Below, piece after piece: positions 28,284-40,009 of a stretch of DNA of 64,000 bases (its first letter is position 1; each line of letters begins with the position of its first letter). Both the position numbers and the translations under genes were made by a program. The notes under the pieces were generated by a model. It ran no database searches and had not been told where the DNA came from. It was given only the letters and a program-made list of their open reading frames with translations. This DNA comes from Jackrogersella multiformis (taxonomy: Eukaryota > Ascomycota > Sordariomycetes > Xylariales > Hypoxylaceae). The stretch spans positions 434,001 through 498,000 of the forward strand of contig CADCXD010000008.1 of the NCBI GenBank assembly GCA_902806575.1, in the 5' to 3' direction.

Positions 28284-29439
28284 CTCAGCCTGAGCCTCAG
28301 CGATATTATACGTACTATTAGTAGGTAGCTAAGGTATGGAGACCGGGGGTTTAGTCATAATATTCCCCCACCATAATAACCATCCATAGCCCAGCTGGTT
28401 CCTGCGAGTATTATGTATGTACCTCCAGGGCTGTCTGCCTGTTTGGAAGTAAGAACCTTCCAGGTTGGAACTAAAAAAGAACTAAAGGAGCTAGGATATG
28501 CAGTAAGACGGGCGGCCGGCATGCATGGATTAGGATGCTCTAGGTAGCATTAGGCAAGGGTCATGATCTGAGGGGAAGGGGGGGCCTTAGAGAGGGGGAA
28601 GGAAGGAGGCGTAGCAATTCCGGCATATTCTTAGGTATCCATGGATTTTTACCTTTTCAGGTACTTATTTTTACATGTGGTAAGAATAGATTATTCCTTA
28701 TCTATTTGAATCCAGTACCTTTGGCTGCGAGTAAAATTGACGTCAACTACCTAGGCAGATCGTATTATCGCTGGCCATGTCTGATGAGATCCAAGACATA
28801 GTCTAGAAATGATGCTGATTGGGTGGATGAATTATGTTCGTCACAATCATGTTGTGAAGCAGGGACTTTATCCACCATCCATCCCTCGTCTTTAGGGCTG
28901 CATACTACGTACATAAAGTACGTACTAGATTAAAAAACCTTGCCATAGCAGCCCTGGAGGTAGCCTAGGAGGCAGGGAGGGTAACCTTAGAAGAATGGTG
29001 CAGATTATCGTCCCATGGATATGGCATCGAAACTATCTAGGCATGAAGCTTAACTTTAATATACACTGCCCAGGCACACTAACCTTATGTAGTGGATTGA
29101 CACGGCCGTACCGAGAGTTTAGTTGACGTAGGGCAGGCAATCATATGGAGGTATTACTCACTTTCAAGGTTTGGCATTTCAACTATAAAACTTATTCTCG
29201 ACTACCTACGTACCAGGTAGGGATTTTACGCACGAAACTAATGACACATTAAAGACTCAAAAGACATCATACTAAAGTTTTCCTAATAAATTAAAGTTCG
29301 CGATATCCATGTGCCGCAGGGCTGCTTTCTCGCTTGCAGGGCTTAGCCGTACGTACGTTAGCTGAGAAGTAAGGTACGATGCATGACTGGTAGATGATTA
29401 CTTACCTAGTGCCTACCTTAGCTTCGGGTACCACCTAAT

Positions 29440-29461
29440 TACCTAGGTAGGTACCTAGGTA
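29440..29461. repeat. Paired TACCTAGGTA palindromes (dispersed 10-bp motif family)
   Basis: Two exact copies of the self-complementary 10-mer TACCTAGGTA start at 29440 and 29452. Other exact copies start at 21751, 32219, 36909, 39514, 41234, 43630, 44319, 50127, 50600 and 59976. All lie outside predicted exons; 44319 is inside intron 1 of the prenylcysteine lyase gene. None was seen in the AT-rich blocks. Confidence 0.85.
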
Positions 29462-30526
29462 TGTAGCTCCTCGGGGATATTTTAAGATACTACACAACAT
29501 CGCGATCGCTGAATCTCCTCAGGCAGGACTAGTAGGATAGTTGTCGATTTGTCAACTGTTGAAATTTTCACATGTCTGAAACTCAAATGGGCCTTCACAT
29601 GGAAGTATCTCGAGGTTGCATTATCTACCTAGGGCTAGCAATATAATCGCTATTCGGGATTCATCTCCTCAGTTCTTTCTTGTACAAATCTCGATACGGG
29701 ATAAAATGTTGAGCCTGTGTAACATCGAAAGGTTCCCTGGCGCTCGTGTGCAAAATAGAAACTCTACCAACCAGCACTCACGTAAGGGGCTAGAGAATCT
29801 ATATTGGATAGACAGCGGTTAGAGGGGAACCAATCAAGCATCGCCATCTTGGTTAGCTCGTCACAGTACCATCTACCAGGCACACTCTCGCTCTGTCCAC
29901 CGGTAACACGGGCGTTTCTTCGGTCTATGTATAAGATGTTGGTTCCTGCGTTCCAAAACATGGCATCTCAAAAGTGAGGTATCACTGTGAAATGTCACTT
30001 ATACTCTTTGTGAAATAACGTTCCAAGGCTATCCCATCACCCGCATACGGAGACCGACCCGTGATTGTTGATTTTTTTTCTTCATCCTTAAGAACTGTCT
30101 CGTAGTATCAGGATAACGAGTAATAGATTGATCAGCTTCAATAGGGGGCGAACTTGGATGTGGAACGTCGACGAGGCACTGCCTCATTGACTCATGCCGA
30201 CGATAGCCACTTCGGCCTCTCCTTGGAAGAAGTCTGAGGCGGTTTCGGATGGCGGTGTCAGAAGATCGTTCACTGCCATTCATTCAAAGAAGAAGATGTG
30301 GTTGAAGCGAGCAACAAGACATTCAATGCCTACTCCCTATGTTAGGTACTCTTAAGGTGAGACCCTTAAAGGAGAATTCTGCAACTACCAGTACCATTGG
30401 CCGTTCCAGCCTAGCCAGGTACACACAACTGCCACACAGTGTAGTTCAGTAAAACAGTAAAACTAGACCAAACGGAATTCGCACAAGAGACTGTTATGTG
30501 TTCTGTGTTCGGGTGTTCCACTATAT

Positions 30527-31459
30527 TTAGTCTTTGGGGGCAAGCATTAGTACATATTCTCGAGTGCTCTGACCAAACTGGACCATATCTTTCTCTCTCA
30601 GCTCCAAGTATCTGCTTTCAGGTACCTTCTTTCCATTGAGCATAGTCCCATTGGCGCTTTCCAGGTCGATTAAGTATGGCTTCACTTTGCCAATCTTATC
30701 GCCGTACTCATTGCGCTTTTCAATGAACCTAAATTGTATGACGGCATGCTGTTTGCTGATACTTGGATGTTCGGCAGGTAAGTCGACCACTGCCATCTCC
30801 CGGCCGACTAACCAACAGCTGCGACTGCTAAGGGGCACGGTATCGATGATATCCTCGCCTTTGAAAACGAATAATTTCCATTGGTCTTTCGGTGACGCTT
30901 TACGTGCTTCGGGCGGCTCGTGGTATTTTAATACGATCTTGGAGCCATCGGATTGAATAATAGAATTCGAAGCAGCAGCCAGGGCACCCGTGGTGCCAAA
31001 GTTGGGCTTCTCCTTTGGTTTTGCCGGCTCTTCGCCTTGGGTGACAGCAAATGAATCAGACTGGGAGGGTAGTGGACCACTTCGCTTCACTATTTGTTTG
31101 CCACCTCCATGTCGGTCGTCTTGGTTGTCGCGGCCATCGTCTCGTTTCCGATGGCGGTATGAGCCTCTTTCGCTAGGCTTGTCATTATCGCGCGAATGCC
31201 TTCGCCCGTGTTCGCCTCGCCTCCCACGGTCTCGGTCGCGATCGCGGTCACGGTCCCGAGAGATTGATCTACGCCTAGGCGCGTCATCAGGAGACTTTGA
31301 ACGCCGGGGGCGTTTCCTATTACTAGATCTATCGCTGGACCTTTCTCTTATTCGGTCACCGCGACGAGTATGTCTGCTTTGCCTGTCGCGTTCGTAAGCA
31401 TCCTCAACATCGCTCCGTGAGGCGCGCCGCCTGTTTGGAGAGGATTCGTCGTAGCCCAT
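30527..31459 (-). CDS. FHA-domain protein, SNIP1/Pml1-like (RES complex)
   Basis: Single-exon gene, 310 aa from the ATG at 31459 (MGYDESSPNRR). The frame stays open for 33 more codons upstream, but that stretch does not resemble the family. The N-terminal ~130 residues are an R/S/D-rich region with alternating RD repeats typical of splicing factors. A low-complexity linker follows, then an FHA domain from ~205 to the C-terminus with the family marks VGRE, SISKQH (phosphothreonine-binding S-x-x-H) and SANGTMLNG. This arrangement matches SNIP1 of animals and Pml1 of yeast, a subunit of the nuclear pre-mRNA retention and splicing (RES) complex. Upstream, the minus strand holds a ctttcag that could end a 5' UTR intron. 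It looks like a conserved housekeeping gene; the assignment is by domain arrangement. Confidence 0.88.
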   Translation of the reverse strand: MGYDESSPNRRRASRSDVEDAYERDRQSRHTRRGDRIRERSSDRSSNRKRPRRSKSPDDAPRRRSISRDRDRDRDRDRGRRGEHGRRHSRDNDKPSERGSYRHRKRDDGRDNQDDRHGGGKQIVKRSGPLPSQSDSFAVTQGEEPAKPKEKPNFGTTGALAAASNSIIQSDGSKIVLKYHEPPEARKASPKDQWKLFVFKGEDIIDTVPLSSRSCWLVGREMAVVDLPAEHPSISKQHAVIQFRFIEKRNEYGDKIGKVKPYLIDLESANGTMLNGKKVPESRYLELREKDMVQFGQSTREYVLMLAPKD

Positions 31460-33754
31460 GTCGGAGTACGTAAGTGGAAAGAGATGGGAAAGGCTAAAGA
31501 TTGCTTCCTTCGCTGAAAGCTGAAAAAAGTATAGGTAATGCCAATGCGAATGTGACACAGAGATTACCTTAGGTAGGTAAAGTTCTCGGTAATGGATTTG
31601 GATAGTTCCAGGATTACTTCCAAGGCTGAGACGCTGAAGCTTGCGCCGCGCAGAGCCAAATAACGGGGAACTAACGACGCCACAGGCGACGCTAAATCTT
31701 CAGGGCAATCACGCTAACTGGATAATTGAGTTGCGGCAGCCACGGATACGTAGGTACTAAATGATGACCAACTATTCCCCATAAAAACTGATTCCCCACT
31801 ACCTGAGCACTATTTAAATTTCCACCGAAGCTCCAACTCTCTCTTACTTTCTCTTTTCTTTTTTTCTTCAGCTCTCTTTGCCTCATGGCTTAGATCAAGT
31901 GTAGTATCTGTTCTTTTCAGTTTAATCTCTGGAAGAGTCACACAGTGACTCGATCTTTGATTATTCTTATTTTTACACCCTAGGGGCGCATCCTCTGTGC
32001 TTGCGCACGATTGTCCCTACTGTGTTCCTGGTATTACACTGCCTCCAGGTGACGCGAACACGTTTTCATCGGTTTCCTTGGCTTGTCCGCGGATGCGAAG
32101 AAGGCTAGCCAATAACGATAGGCGAACGGTGTATCTTGGAGAGACGGGTCGACACGAGAATTCGCAGATGTTGGCCACGAAGCTGGCAGATACTATTCGC
32201 GATACTTCACGTCAGCAGTACCTAGGTAGGCAGCTATGAAGACTCAGTTTAGTTGGTCTCTCCATTAGGCTCATAGCATTACGGTATGCACTAGTTACGT
32301 GTTATAATGAGGCGAGTTCCCGCGCCTCACCATCCTTCGACCTAATCAATCTCATAGGTAGAGCCTCGTCAGCATCGTACGGTCAACTCGGTACGCGTCA
32401 CTTTCTTCATGGCGAAGCTCCAGGCATCGATCATAATGAAAATGAAGTTGAAGACAGCAAAAATTCCGGGAACTACGATCCAGAAGGATAATAGAAAAGG
32501 GTCGACTCCACGATGTGCAATGCAGGTCTCCCCATTTGAAACCGCTTATGCTTGAGCGAGTGATTTCCTCCCAAGGTAAGTATGAAGAAGAAAGGGAGAA
32601 GCGATTTGAAAATTTCAGAAGGATACCAGGTATTTATCTGCCTCGCAAGGCGGTGAGCAAGCTGGAAATCAGCCCAGGCGGCAGAACTGTTTCTAGGTAC
32701 CTACCACCACAGTATTCAAGTACACGCCCCAAACAGTGGATTGTTAGCATGTCAGGTTCCAGAAAGATGCAAACGTTTATGCTTAGGATTATATTCCGAA
32801 CTAATGAACTAAGTAGTAGTTTAACTTCTTCTCCTTCTTCAAAATTTCTACCATAGTGTCATGATTATCATTGTCATCCATCGTTAGAGTCGTAGAGACT
32901 GCTAATATTTGCCTGTCCCGCACACTTCGTAGCAAGAACGTATCTGGAAGAATCGCATCCTCTTTAATTCTCACCACTGCCGTTACCTTTCCATTGTAAT
33001 CAAAGATGGCGAGGGCTTTTGATATGTCTCCCAAGAAGGAAAGGGGTGGGAATCTTAAGGAGGGCGGTATTATGGTTTGGCATCTAAATCATCCATCTTC
33101 TGACTCCATCATCTCCTTTGCGGAGTAAGCAAAGACACTCGACCGACTCGATATCGTGAAGCTCAATCTAAATACAGGTCATGAAGAGACTGTACAGGTA
33201 CGAGAATACTGGGAGATGCCGTGCAAAGTTGATGCAACACGGATAGGTTAACTACATAGGTATTCGTTTAGGGTGGGATAAAACTACAGTAGAGTTTTGG
33301 TTTGTTAGAGTTGAGTATTCAATCTATTTTAGACCGTTTTAATTAATTCTTGCCATAGCAATAGCCCATGATGATGACAATACTGAGGGTCGTACCGCGC
33401 CACGAGGCCTAGGTCAGTTTCCCGCGTGGGGGATCAATCTATCAGACTCCCTACAGTCACAGTACAGATTCAGATATCCTGCTGTATGGCATATTAAAAA
33501 GTGATGAGTCAGTAAATCAAGAAGCAGGCTGGCTCCTAACGCGGGAACTGTGCATATTTGACGTAGCATATGTAACGCCGCGGCAGCCTGCATCAAAGCC
33601 TGATGACCGAGATTTCGAAAAAGAAAGAGTTGGAATAACCTCGAGGAGAAGCACAATTTTATATCACGTTCAGAATACCGCCCCTTCATCATCACAATTT
33701 ATTTCTAGAGCAAAATTTGGATTAATACCCCCTTTTTCAATCCTTCGGTCTGCA
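31460..33754. other. Intergenic region between divergent FHA and dynamin genes
   Basis: This holds the promoters of the minus-strand FHA gene and the plus-strand dynamin-like gene. One TACCTAGGTA is at 32219-32228. The only coding-like material is on the minus strand at 32369-33034 (listed separately). Plus-strand ORFs at 31997-32239 and 32515-32856 show no family resemblance. Confidence 0.5.
32369..33034 (-). pseudogene. Possible degenerate or unresolved membrane-protein gene
   Basis: Two minus-strand open stretches look more protein-like than their surroundings. The upstream one (32801-33034) reads as a beta-rich segment including ALAIFDYNGKVTAVVRIKED. The downstream one (about 32369-32545, stop at 32369-32371) has NGETCIAHRGVDP followed by a strongly hydrophobic helix and a basic end, MKKVTRTELTVRC. 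I cannot join them with convincing splice sites, and the interval contains stops in the relevant frames. It may be an unresolved multi-exon gene or the remains of one. No family recognised. Confidence 0.25.
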
Positions 33755-36231
33755 ATGATGGCAGACAACGCGGCAGCTGTTCCGCTGCAGTCCAAGGACC
33801 ATAAGACTCTGATGGATATCATTGATAAGTTGCGATCCAAGGGAATCAATCGATATGTTAACCTTCCCCAAATCGTCGTCTGCGGCGACCAGTCGTCAGG
33901 CAAGAGCTCGGTTCTGCAGGCCATCTCGGGCATGTCTTTTCCGACCAAAGACAACCTCTGCACACGATTCGCGACGGAGTTGATCCTACGACACACCAGC
34001 GAGAGTGATGAGGAGAAATGTCGTGTATCTATTTCCCCTGGCGTCGACCGTTCGGCCGAAGAAAGGACACGCCTCGAGCAGTTCCAGTATTCCGAAATCC
34101 CCGATAACTATAACATTGGTGCCCTCGTGGACAAAGCTAAGGAAGTGATGGGAGTAGGCATCGATCAAGGGAGAACCTTTTGCAACGATGTCCTCCGCAT
34201 TGAGCTATCTGGTCCAACACAACCGCATTTGACTATTGTCGACCTACCGGGATTATTCCGCGCTGGGAACAAGGAGCAATCGGCTGAGGATGCTGCAATC
34301 GTACAATCGCTCGTGCTCTCGTACATGAAAAACCCGCGAAGCATCATCCTCGCCGTAGTTTCGGCCCAGAGTAACTTCGCCCTGCAAGAAGTTACTCAGC
34401 ACGCAAGAGAGATAGATATTCGCGGCATCAGAACCCTAGGTCTCATCACGAAGCCGGATACGCTTGACGTCGGCTCTGCAAGCGAGAGCGACTACTCTGA
34501 TCTAGTACAAAATAAGGATGTTAGGTTCCGGCTCGGATGGCATGTCATGAGAAACCGTGATTTTAAATCTCGAAACGTGACGAACGAAGAGCGGGACCGA
34601 TTAGAGTCGGAATTCTTCGACCAGGGCGTCTGGGCCGGGCTACCTCGGTCCCAAAAAGGTGCCACAAGCCTACGTACTCGGCTCAGCGAGGTGCTGAAGA
34701 ATCAGATACTAGATCAGCTGCCGGAAGTCCTCGAGGAGATACAGAGTGGATTAGAGGACTGCTCGAGCAGGCTCGAAAAGCTCGGTATGGCTCGTAGTAC
34801 TCTCTCGGAGCAACGAAAGTACCTACTCAATGCTAGCCACCATTTCTCAAACCTCATCGCTGAAGCAAAAGATGGATTCTACCAAGACAAGTTCTTCGGA
34901 AATGCTCGGGAAGAGGATGGATATCGCAAACGACTCCGCGCCGTGGTCCAGAACACGTTGACCGATTTCTCTCGCAAAATGCGCTTCAATGGGCATGCTA
35001 AGGAAGTTATCGAGGCGCATGTTGAGATAGGTGTTGCGAGGGTATCAGGGCGCAATCCGCCCCTAATATTGCGAGCCGATTATGTGAAAGAAGTGAAAGA
35101 TCTAATGAAACGGACTCGAGGATGTGAACTTCCCGGCACATACAACCCGTTGATCATTGGAGAGCTATTTCGCGAACAATGCACGCCTTGGAGAGGTTGG
35201 CTGGAAGATTTCTCAAGCAGAATATTTGATTCAGTTGATTTCACAGTCAATGCAGCATTGACCTACACCGTAGACGAGGATACAAAAGCAAGACTTTGGG
35301 GAGAATTGATCAACAATGCTCTGGATCAACTCAGTCGCCAGCTCCAGAACAAGGTCAATGAGCTTCTGCGACCCCATGAAGATGGCCATCCCATTACATA
35401 TAACCACTACTTGACCGAGAATGTCCAGAAGATTCGTATTAGCCATTTTCGTGAGAGAATCACGCAGGGCCTAAATGAGTCTGGGGTCTCCAAGCATGCT
35501 ACAAGCATCGATATATGCCTAGATGCAATTATGAAGCACACCGAAGCAGATATGGAAAATCTGGCCAGTTCGGACGCAATCGATTGGATGGAAGCCTACT
35601 ACAAGGTAAATATCCCGTAACCCGCGACAAGCTGTCCTGAGCTAAGTATAGATATATCAGGTAGCACTGAAGGAGATCGTGGATGACTTCAGCAAACTGG
35701 CGATTGAGGCTTGCCTTATCTCCAAGCTACCCGAGATTTTCACGCCAGAGATAGTATTCGATTTGAGCGACGACGTTGTGAGTAGGATCGCTTGCGAAAG
35801 TTTGGAGACAGCAGATGAGCGAAGATTCCTCTCGGAAAAGATGGAAATCCTGAGCAGTGGCATGGCTGAGCTACAACGCCTCAGCAAACATCATCAGCGC
35901 ACAAGTGGTAAGTCAACTGGAGGGTGAACTGGAATCCTACAACTTCTTATGTTAGAGTTAAGCTAAGTATTCTGAAGACCCCGACGACGAAAAAGTTAAC
36001 ACGCCGAGGTCTCCTTCTGAATCAGAGCAGTCTTGGGGATCAAGTTCAGAAAAACTCAAGCAAAACGGGTTAAAGGAAGCATCAAAAAAACTAGTAAACC
36101 TGCTATCACTTACTGGGCCTGAACCTGAGCCTACACCTGTATTTGAATCTGACGAAATTTGGCCCGGTCCTAGGTCCCAACCTAAGGATAGGTCCCAATC
36201 TAGGCCCGCATCTAGTTGGCCCAACTTTTGA
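33755..36231 (+). CDS. Dynamin-like GTPase (fungal Mx/dynamin family)
   Basis: Three predicted exons (33755-35605, 35661-35907, 35978-36231) encode ~783 aa. The GTPase domain has all signatures: G1 GDQSSGKSS (~residues 44-52), a conserved Thr in LCTRF, G3 DLPG and G4 TKPD. A helical middle/stalk follows, and the GED-like region runs across intron 1 (MEAYYKVALKEIVDDF). There is no pleckstrin-homology domain, as in fungal dynamin-like proteins related to Mx rather than endocytic dynamin. Such proteins polymerise on membranes or other targets and hydrolyse GTP; filamentous fungi carry expanded sets, mostly uncharacterised. The junctions use GTAAAT...CAG and GTAAGT...AAG. The last exon, 83 codons, is acidic then Pro-rich and likely disordered. 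Its acceptor could also be at 35962 (exon from 35963) in the same frame, adding five codons. Reading through intron 2 would stop early at 35927. The start is one of two adjacent ATGs. Confidence 0.92.
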
Positions 36232-38220
36232 CGTTAGATCTAGGTATCACAGGTTGAACAAGAGGAAAGATAGGCGCTTTCTAAATCTGGAGCTTGAGAT
36301 GTTTGAAATGACATGTATGTTAAAGGAAACTTGGTAGGACTGGTCCAAAGTGGTAAAGGCAATATAATTTAACTAATGAACACTTTTGCCCACACCATAT
36401 TATATGCCCACATAACAACACCCAACTATTGTAATCGTAGTTCCACCTATCTTGAAATTGTATCTTGATCAAACATCATTATAATTTCTGGTTATCTCGT
36501 AGTTCCCTATTAAGTAGAAATACCTTCTCGTTAATATAATTTACGATCATTTCTCGACTCATATGGGTGATGCGAGTCACGAGGCATTCTCTCAGCCACC
36601 TCTACATCGTCTTTTATTGCGTACTTGATGGTAGCATTTAGCGACCACTTATATCGTATTCTTATAGTTTTGATTGGTTTATTTTCATTGCTCTTATTAC
36701 AAAGCCGCGTACCTGATAGGTAGCTAGCTTCGCGGCTTTAAGATGCTTATACACGTTAGTCAACATGGACGATTCCGCGGTTCCTGCTGTCCGCCCTACC
36801 GCTGAAATATGACGCGCTCGCGTGGAGACACCGCCCCCCCTCGTTCGACTTCTCTATATATTTTGACCGGTGGACGTTATATGAACCCTTCGCTTGTTTC
36901 TTACTATGTACCTAGGTAGTAATCGAATTTTCTAGGCCCATATTCGAATCCGTCACGCTGGAACAGGTTCACTAAGTACTTCCCTGAGATGATGCTAGGC
37001 ATGTTGTGTTGAAATGAGCTACGGTACCGTAAGGGTGGTGTCCCATAGGCGTTCGCATAAATAGCTTATGCACCTGCCATCCCGGCCCCTGACTCGGTAC
37101 TTGTTTGCATCCCCATCACCACATCGGAAATGCCAAGCCTAGACTTGATGAGCCCCTTTAATAGGGGTAGCGCGGAATTCCCGGGGATCCTCTTCCTTTT
37201 TATCTTACTCTAACCAGTAATTATGTATTCAAAAACTTGGAATATATTGAACTGATTACTTCTCGTACCATCGCAGTTAAAGAGCCAAGCAACATTAAAA
37301 TAGCGTAGGTTTAATAATGGAATGTCGGTGGCTACCCGGGGGTAAGCTTCTAATTAAAGGGGCTAATGGCAGGTGTAAGAGATAACCGCGAATCATTAAG
37401 TGCACATGCTATTAACCTAAGGCTTCCCTACAATACCTAGTATAACCTCAATGATCCACAAGCAGGGCTGAGGTAGCTTACAGCCACTCGCATTGAGAAA
37501 TATTTAATCACGATCTATCTGATTGGTGCTTCTTAGCGTTGGTCCGGTCCCCATAGCCCCCGGTGATCACCTCGCACGTCCCGGAAGTTTAAGCTTAATG
37601 TACGAACCGTTACGACCGACCGAAGTACTCGGCATCCGATCCACAAACGGGGCCCGAGGATATTGCATGCATGGAAAAAGTGCCGAATGAAATGCGGGAT
37701 TTGCCCTGTCCGTCCTGGAGAGCTAACTGGAACAGTCTCGTATAAATAATCCGCGTACTCGTATGTGCTACTATCGTGCTTCGTACTTCGTACACTTACT
37801 CGTATAATCGCTCGTACATAATGGATTAACAACAAATAACATTCTATTGGTCGTGATTTTGCCTCTTCCGCGGAGCGTAGCATATCGGCAATATGTAGCC
37901 CGTGAAATTGTTATGACGATCGCAGGATCTTATGTGATTACTTACCGGTATTGTGTAGCATGACCATGCTTGGAAACCTTTTGGTAGTTCTACATAGTAA
38001 TGATAATAGTTATCAAACTGTGCTAGGCATGTGCCTCGACAAGTATTACGCATGTGCGTAATTCCGTAATTTCATGAGGAAAAAGGAAAGCTTCTAGATG
38101 TATAAGTATACTTAAACACCCTCTGCCTTGAGCATATTATGAGAGTATCTTCTTCAACCTATTCTCATCTAGTTATCTACTGCTACTCGTAGAAAGGTGG
38201 ACATTCTTGACCATTGCAAC
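36232..38220. other. Intergenic region, no supported gene
   Basis: No ORF here has family resemblance. A TACCTAGGTA lies at 36909-36918. A minus-strand ORF at 37844-38053 (cysteine-containing, with a GTAAGT donor inside it) could be one exon of a small secreted protein, but no partner exon or signal peptide was found. The plus-strand end is the peroxygenase promoter. Confidence 0.5.
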
Positions 38221-39381
38221 ATGAAGCTCACCATTCTTCCAATTGTCCTCGGCGTTGCATTAGCAACTGCTACCAGAACTCCGGAAATACCTGGCCATCC
38301 ATGGAAGCCCGCCGGGCCGAAAGATTGTATAGTAAAATATGCAGAACTCTCTACCTTCAAAATTGCTAATGTTCTACAGTCCGCGGCCCTTGCCCCATGC
38401 TAAATACTTTAGCAAACCATGGATTCCTGCCTCGCGATGGTAGAAACCTCACTCGTGACAACACCGTCAACGCTCTAAACTCAGCCCTCAATTTCAATAA
38501 GTCTCTTGCCACCACCATGTGGGAAGCGGCGCTTGTTGCAAACCCAGAGCCTAAACCTACGTTCTTCACTCTGTAAGTAAACCCAACCAACCTTTCTTCT
38601 GGGCTTTTCAACAGCTCTAGCCGGTGCATAAAAATGCTATTATCATTTTAAAGTCATTATTCTCTCGCCTTCGAGCTTCGACTTTGAAGCAGCATTAATA
38701 GGTAGCTAATTGATATTTTTACAGGGACATGTTGAATGTACATAATATACTGGAACACGATGCTAGTCTCAGGTACGTCTTATATTTACTTTTTATAATA
38801 CTTGAAACCTCTCACCTAATCATCGAAATCATACGAGGACATCCTGACATACTTAAGTAATTATATTGCTAACATCCATTTTAAGTCGCACGGACGCCTA
38901 CTTTGGGAATAACCACATTTTCAACAAGACCGTCTTTAAGGAGACCAAGTCATATTGGACCAGTCCTACCCTAGACGCGAAAATGTTAACCAACAGCAAG
39001 TTGGCCCGGCAGATCACCTCAAGAGCGTTCAACCCCAATTATACTTTTACATCAACGATGGATAGTTTCAGCCTTGGGGAACTTATTGCTCCTATTATTG
39101 CCTTCGGTAACATAAGTACTGTCACTGCGAATAGAACTCTAGTAGAATATTTCTTTGGTATGCTTATCTCATAACATATTGGTCAGCTTTTCCTAACCAC
39201 CTCTTTAGAGAACGAACGCCTTCCCACTGCATTAGGTTGGAGTAAGGGAAAGGTGGACATCACCCTGGACATTGTTATACAACTAGTAACAGCTCTCAAC
39301 AATGCCTCGAGCCTCATAACAACTTCTACGCCAGTTATTTCGTCACACGCCCGAGATCTTCATGCTGGAATTGTTCTATAA
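38221..39381 (+). CDS. Secreted heme-thiolate peroxidase/peroxygenase (chloroperoxidase family)
   Basis: Five short exons spell a complete peroxidase family 2 protein of 263 aa: 38221-38326, 38380-38572, 38725-38772, 38886-39157, 39209-39381. All junctions are GT...AG and in phase. Residues 1-~18 form a signal peptide (MKLTILPIVLGVALA). HPWKPAGPKDF leads into the RGPCP motif, whose Cys40 should be the axial heme thiolate ligand, followed by NTLANHGFLPRDG. EHDASLSR at 110-117 carries the acid-base Glu and metal-binding residues of this family (chloroperoxidases and short unspecific peroxygenases). Several N-glycosylation sequons are present. The enzyme uses H2O2 to oxidise or oxygenate organic substrates outside the cell; the natural substrate is unknown. 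The length matches short-form family members and no frame breaks were seen. The upstream in-frame ATG at 38197 would spoil the signal peptide, so 38221 is preferred. Confidence 0.9.
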
Positions 39382-40009
39382 ATGGGATCGAAATTTGGCT
39401 TGGTACTGTCGTCTATCAAGGGATAGACCTAACTAGGGTTCGACCCCACCGTAGGAAGGGATAGACCTAAGACAGCACGGACAAAGGCACGCTTGTTATA
39501 CAGCAATTTATAGTACCTAGGTAGATAAGTTTAAAGGCCCTCGCGTAACAACTTTGTTATTGCTCGTATTGTTAAGTCTGTAGTGAAAATTCAGTCGTCC
39601 CTTTTTAGATAGACAATTACAGACTAGGTATATTATCTATCAATGTTACTAATTAGAACCTGTCTTAAATCTTGCAATATAAACCTTTTTCTGTCTTTCA
39701 AATAAACCATAATAAACATATAATGTCATATGTACGCCGTCATATGTGTTATAAAGGGTTAACTCAAGTATTATAAGGAGTAAAAAAGGGTTATCATAGG
39801 ATAAGGGATAACACGAATAACACACTTTTACGTATAACTTAAGCCATTGATATGACATTATAAAACACCTTGGCTGTTATTTCATATGGAATCATGTATA
39901 AAGATAAATAGGTAGGGAATATCTGACCCAAAGTCTATATCAATGGTAGGCTTCCAATGTTAAATGATTTCCAAGGTTAATGATGTCTTAATAATCTCCC
40001 CTCCTTCTC
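39382..40009. other. Intergenic region between convergent genes
   Basis: This holds the 3' ends of the peroxygenase and the CVNH gene. A hairpin lies at 39411-39428. The 15-mer aagggatagacctaa occurs at 39418-39432 and again at 39456-39470. One TACCTAGGTA is at 39514-39523. No coding potential was recognised. Confidence 0.6.
39411..39428. other. Hairpin in the peroxygenase 3' flank
   Basis: Perfect 7-bp stem GTCTATC / GATAGAC with loop AAGG, starting 30 bases after the peroxygenase stop codon. A nearby ggttcgacccc resembles a tRNA T-loop, but no acceptor or anticodon stem can be built around it. Confidence 0.6.

Larger units (their letters stand above)
27500..30526. other. Intergenic region, no supported gene
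   Basis: This lies between two minus-strand genes and includes the NLR promoter and the 3' flank of the FHA gene. It contains a GT microsatellite (28240-28283) and two TACCTAGGTA palindromes 12 bp apart (29440, 29452). Minus-strand ORFs at 29764-29961 and 30029-30283 look faintly coding. The first has a GTGAGT donor near its end and an open continuation after a possible acceptor, but I recognise no domain and do not call a gene. Confidence 0.5.

Noticed and set aside
29764..30283. Two minus-strand ORFs that look weakly coding, with a GTGAGT donor
   Set aside because: No recognised domain, start context or complete gene model; kept only as a note in the intergenic entry.
37844..38053. Minus-strand ORF with four cysteines before an internal GTAAGT
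   Set aside because: No signal peptide and no matching downstream exon found.
39430..39450. tRNA-like ggttcgacccc
   Set aside because: T-loop-like string only; flanking bases do not pair as a T-stem and no acceptor, D or anticodon arms can be drawn.
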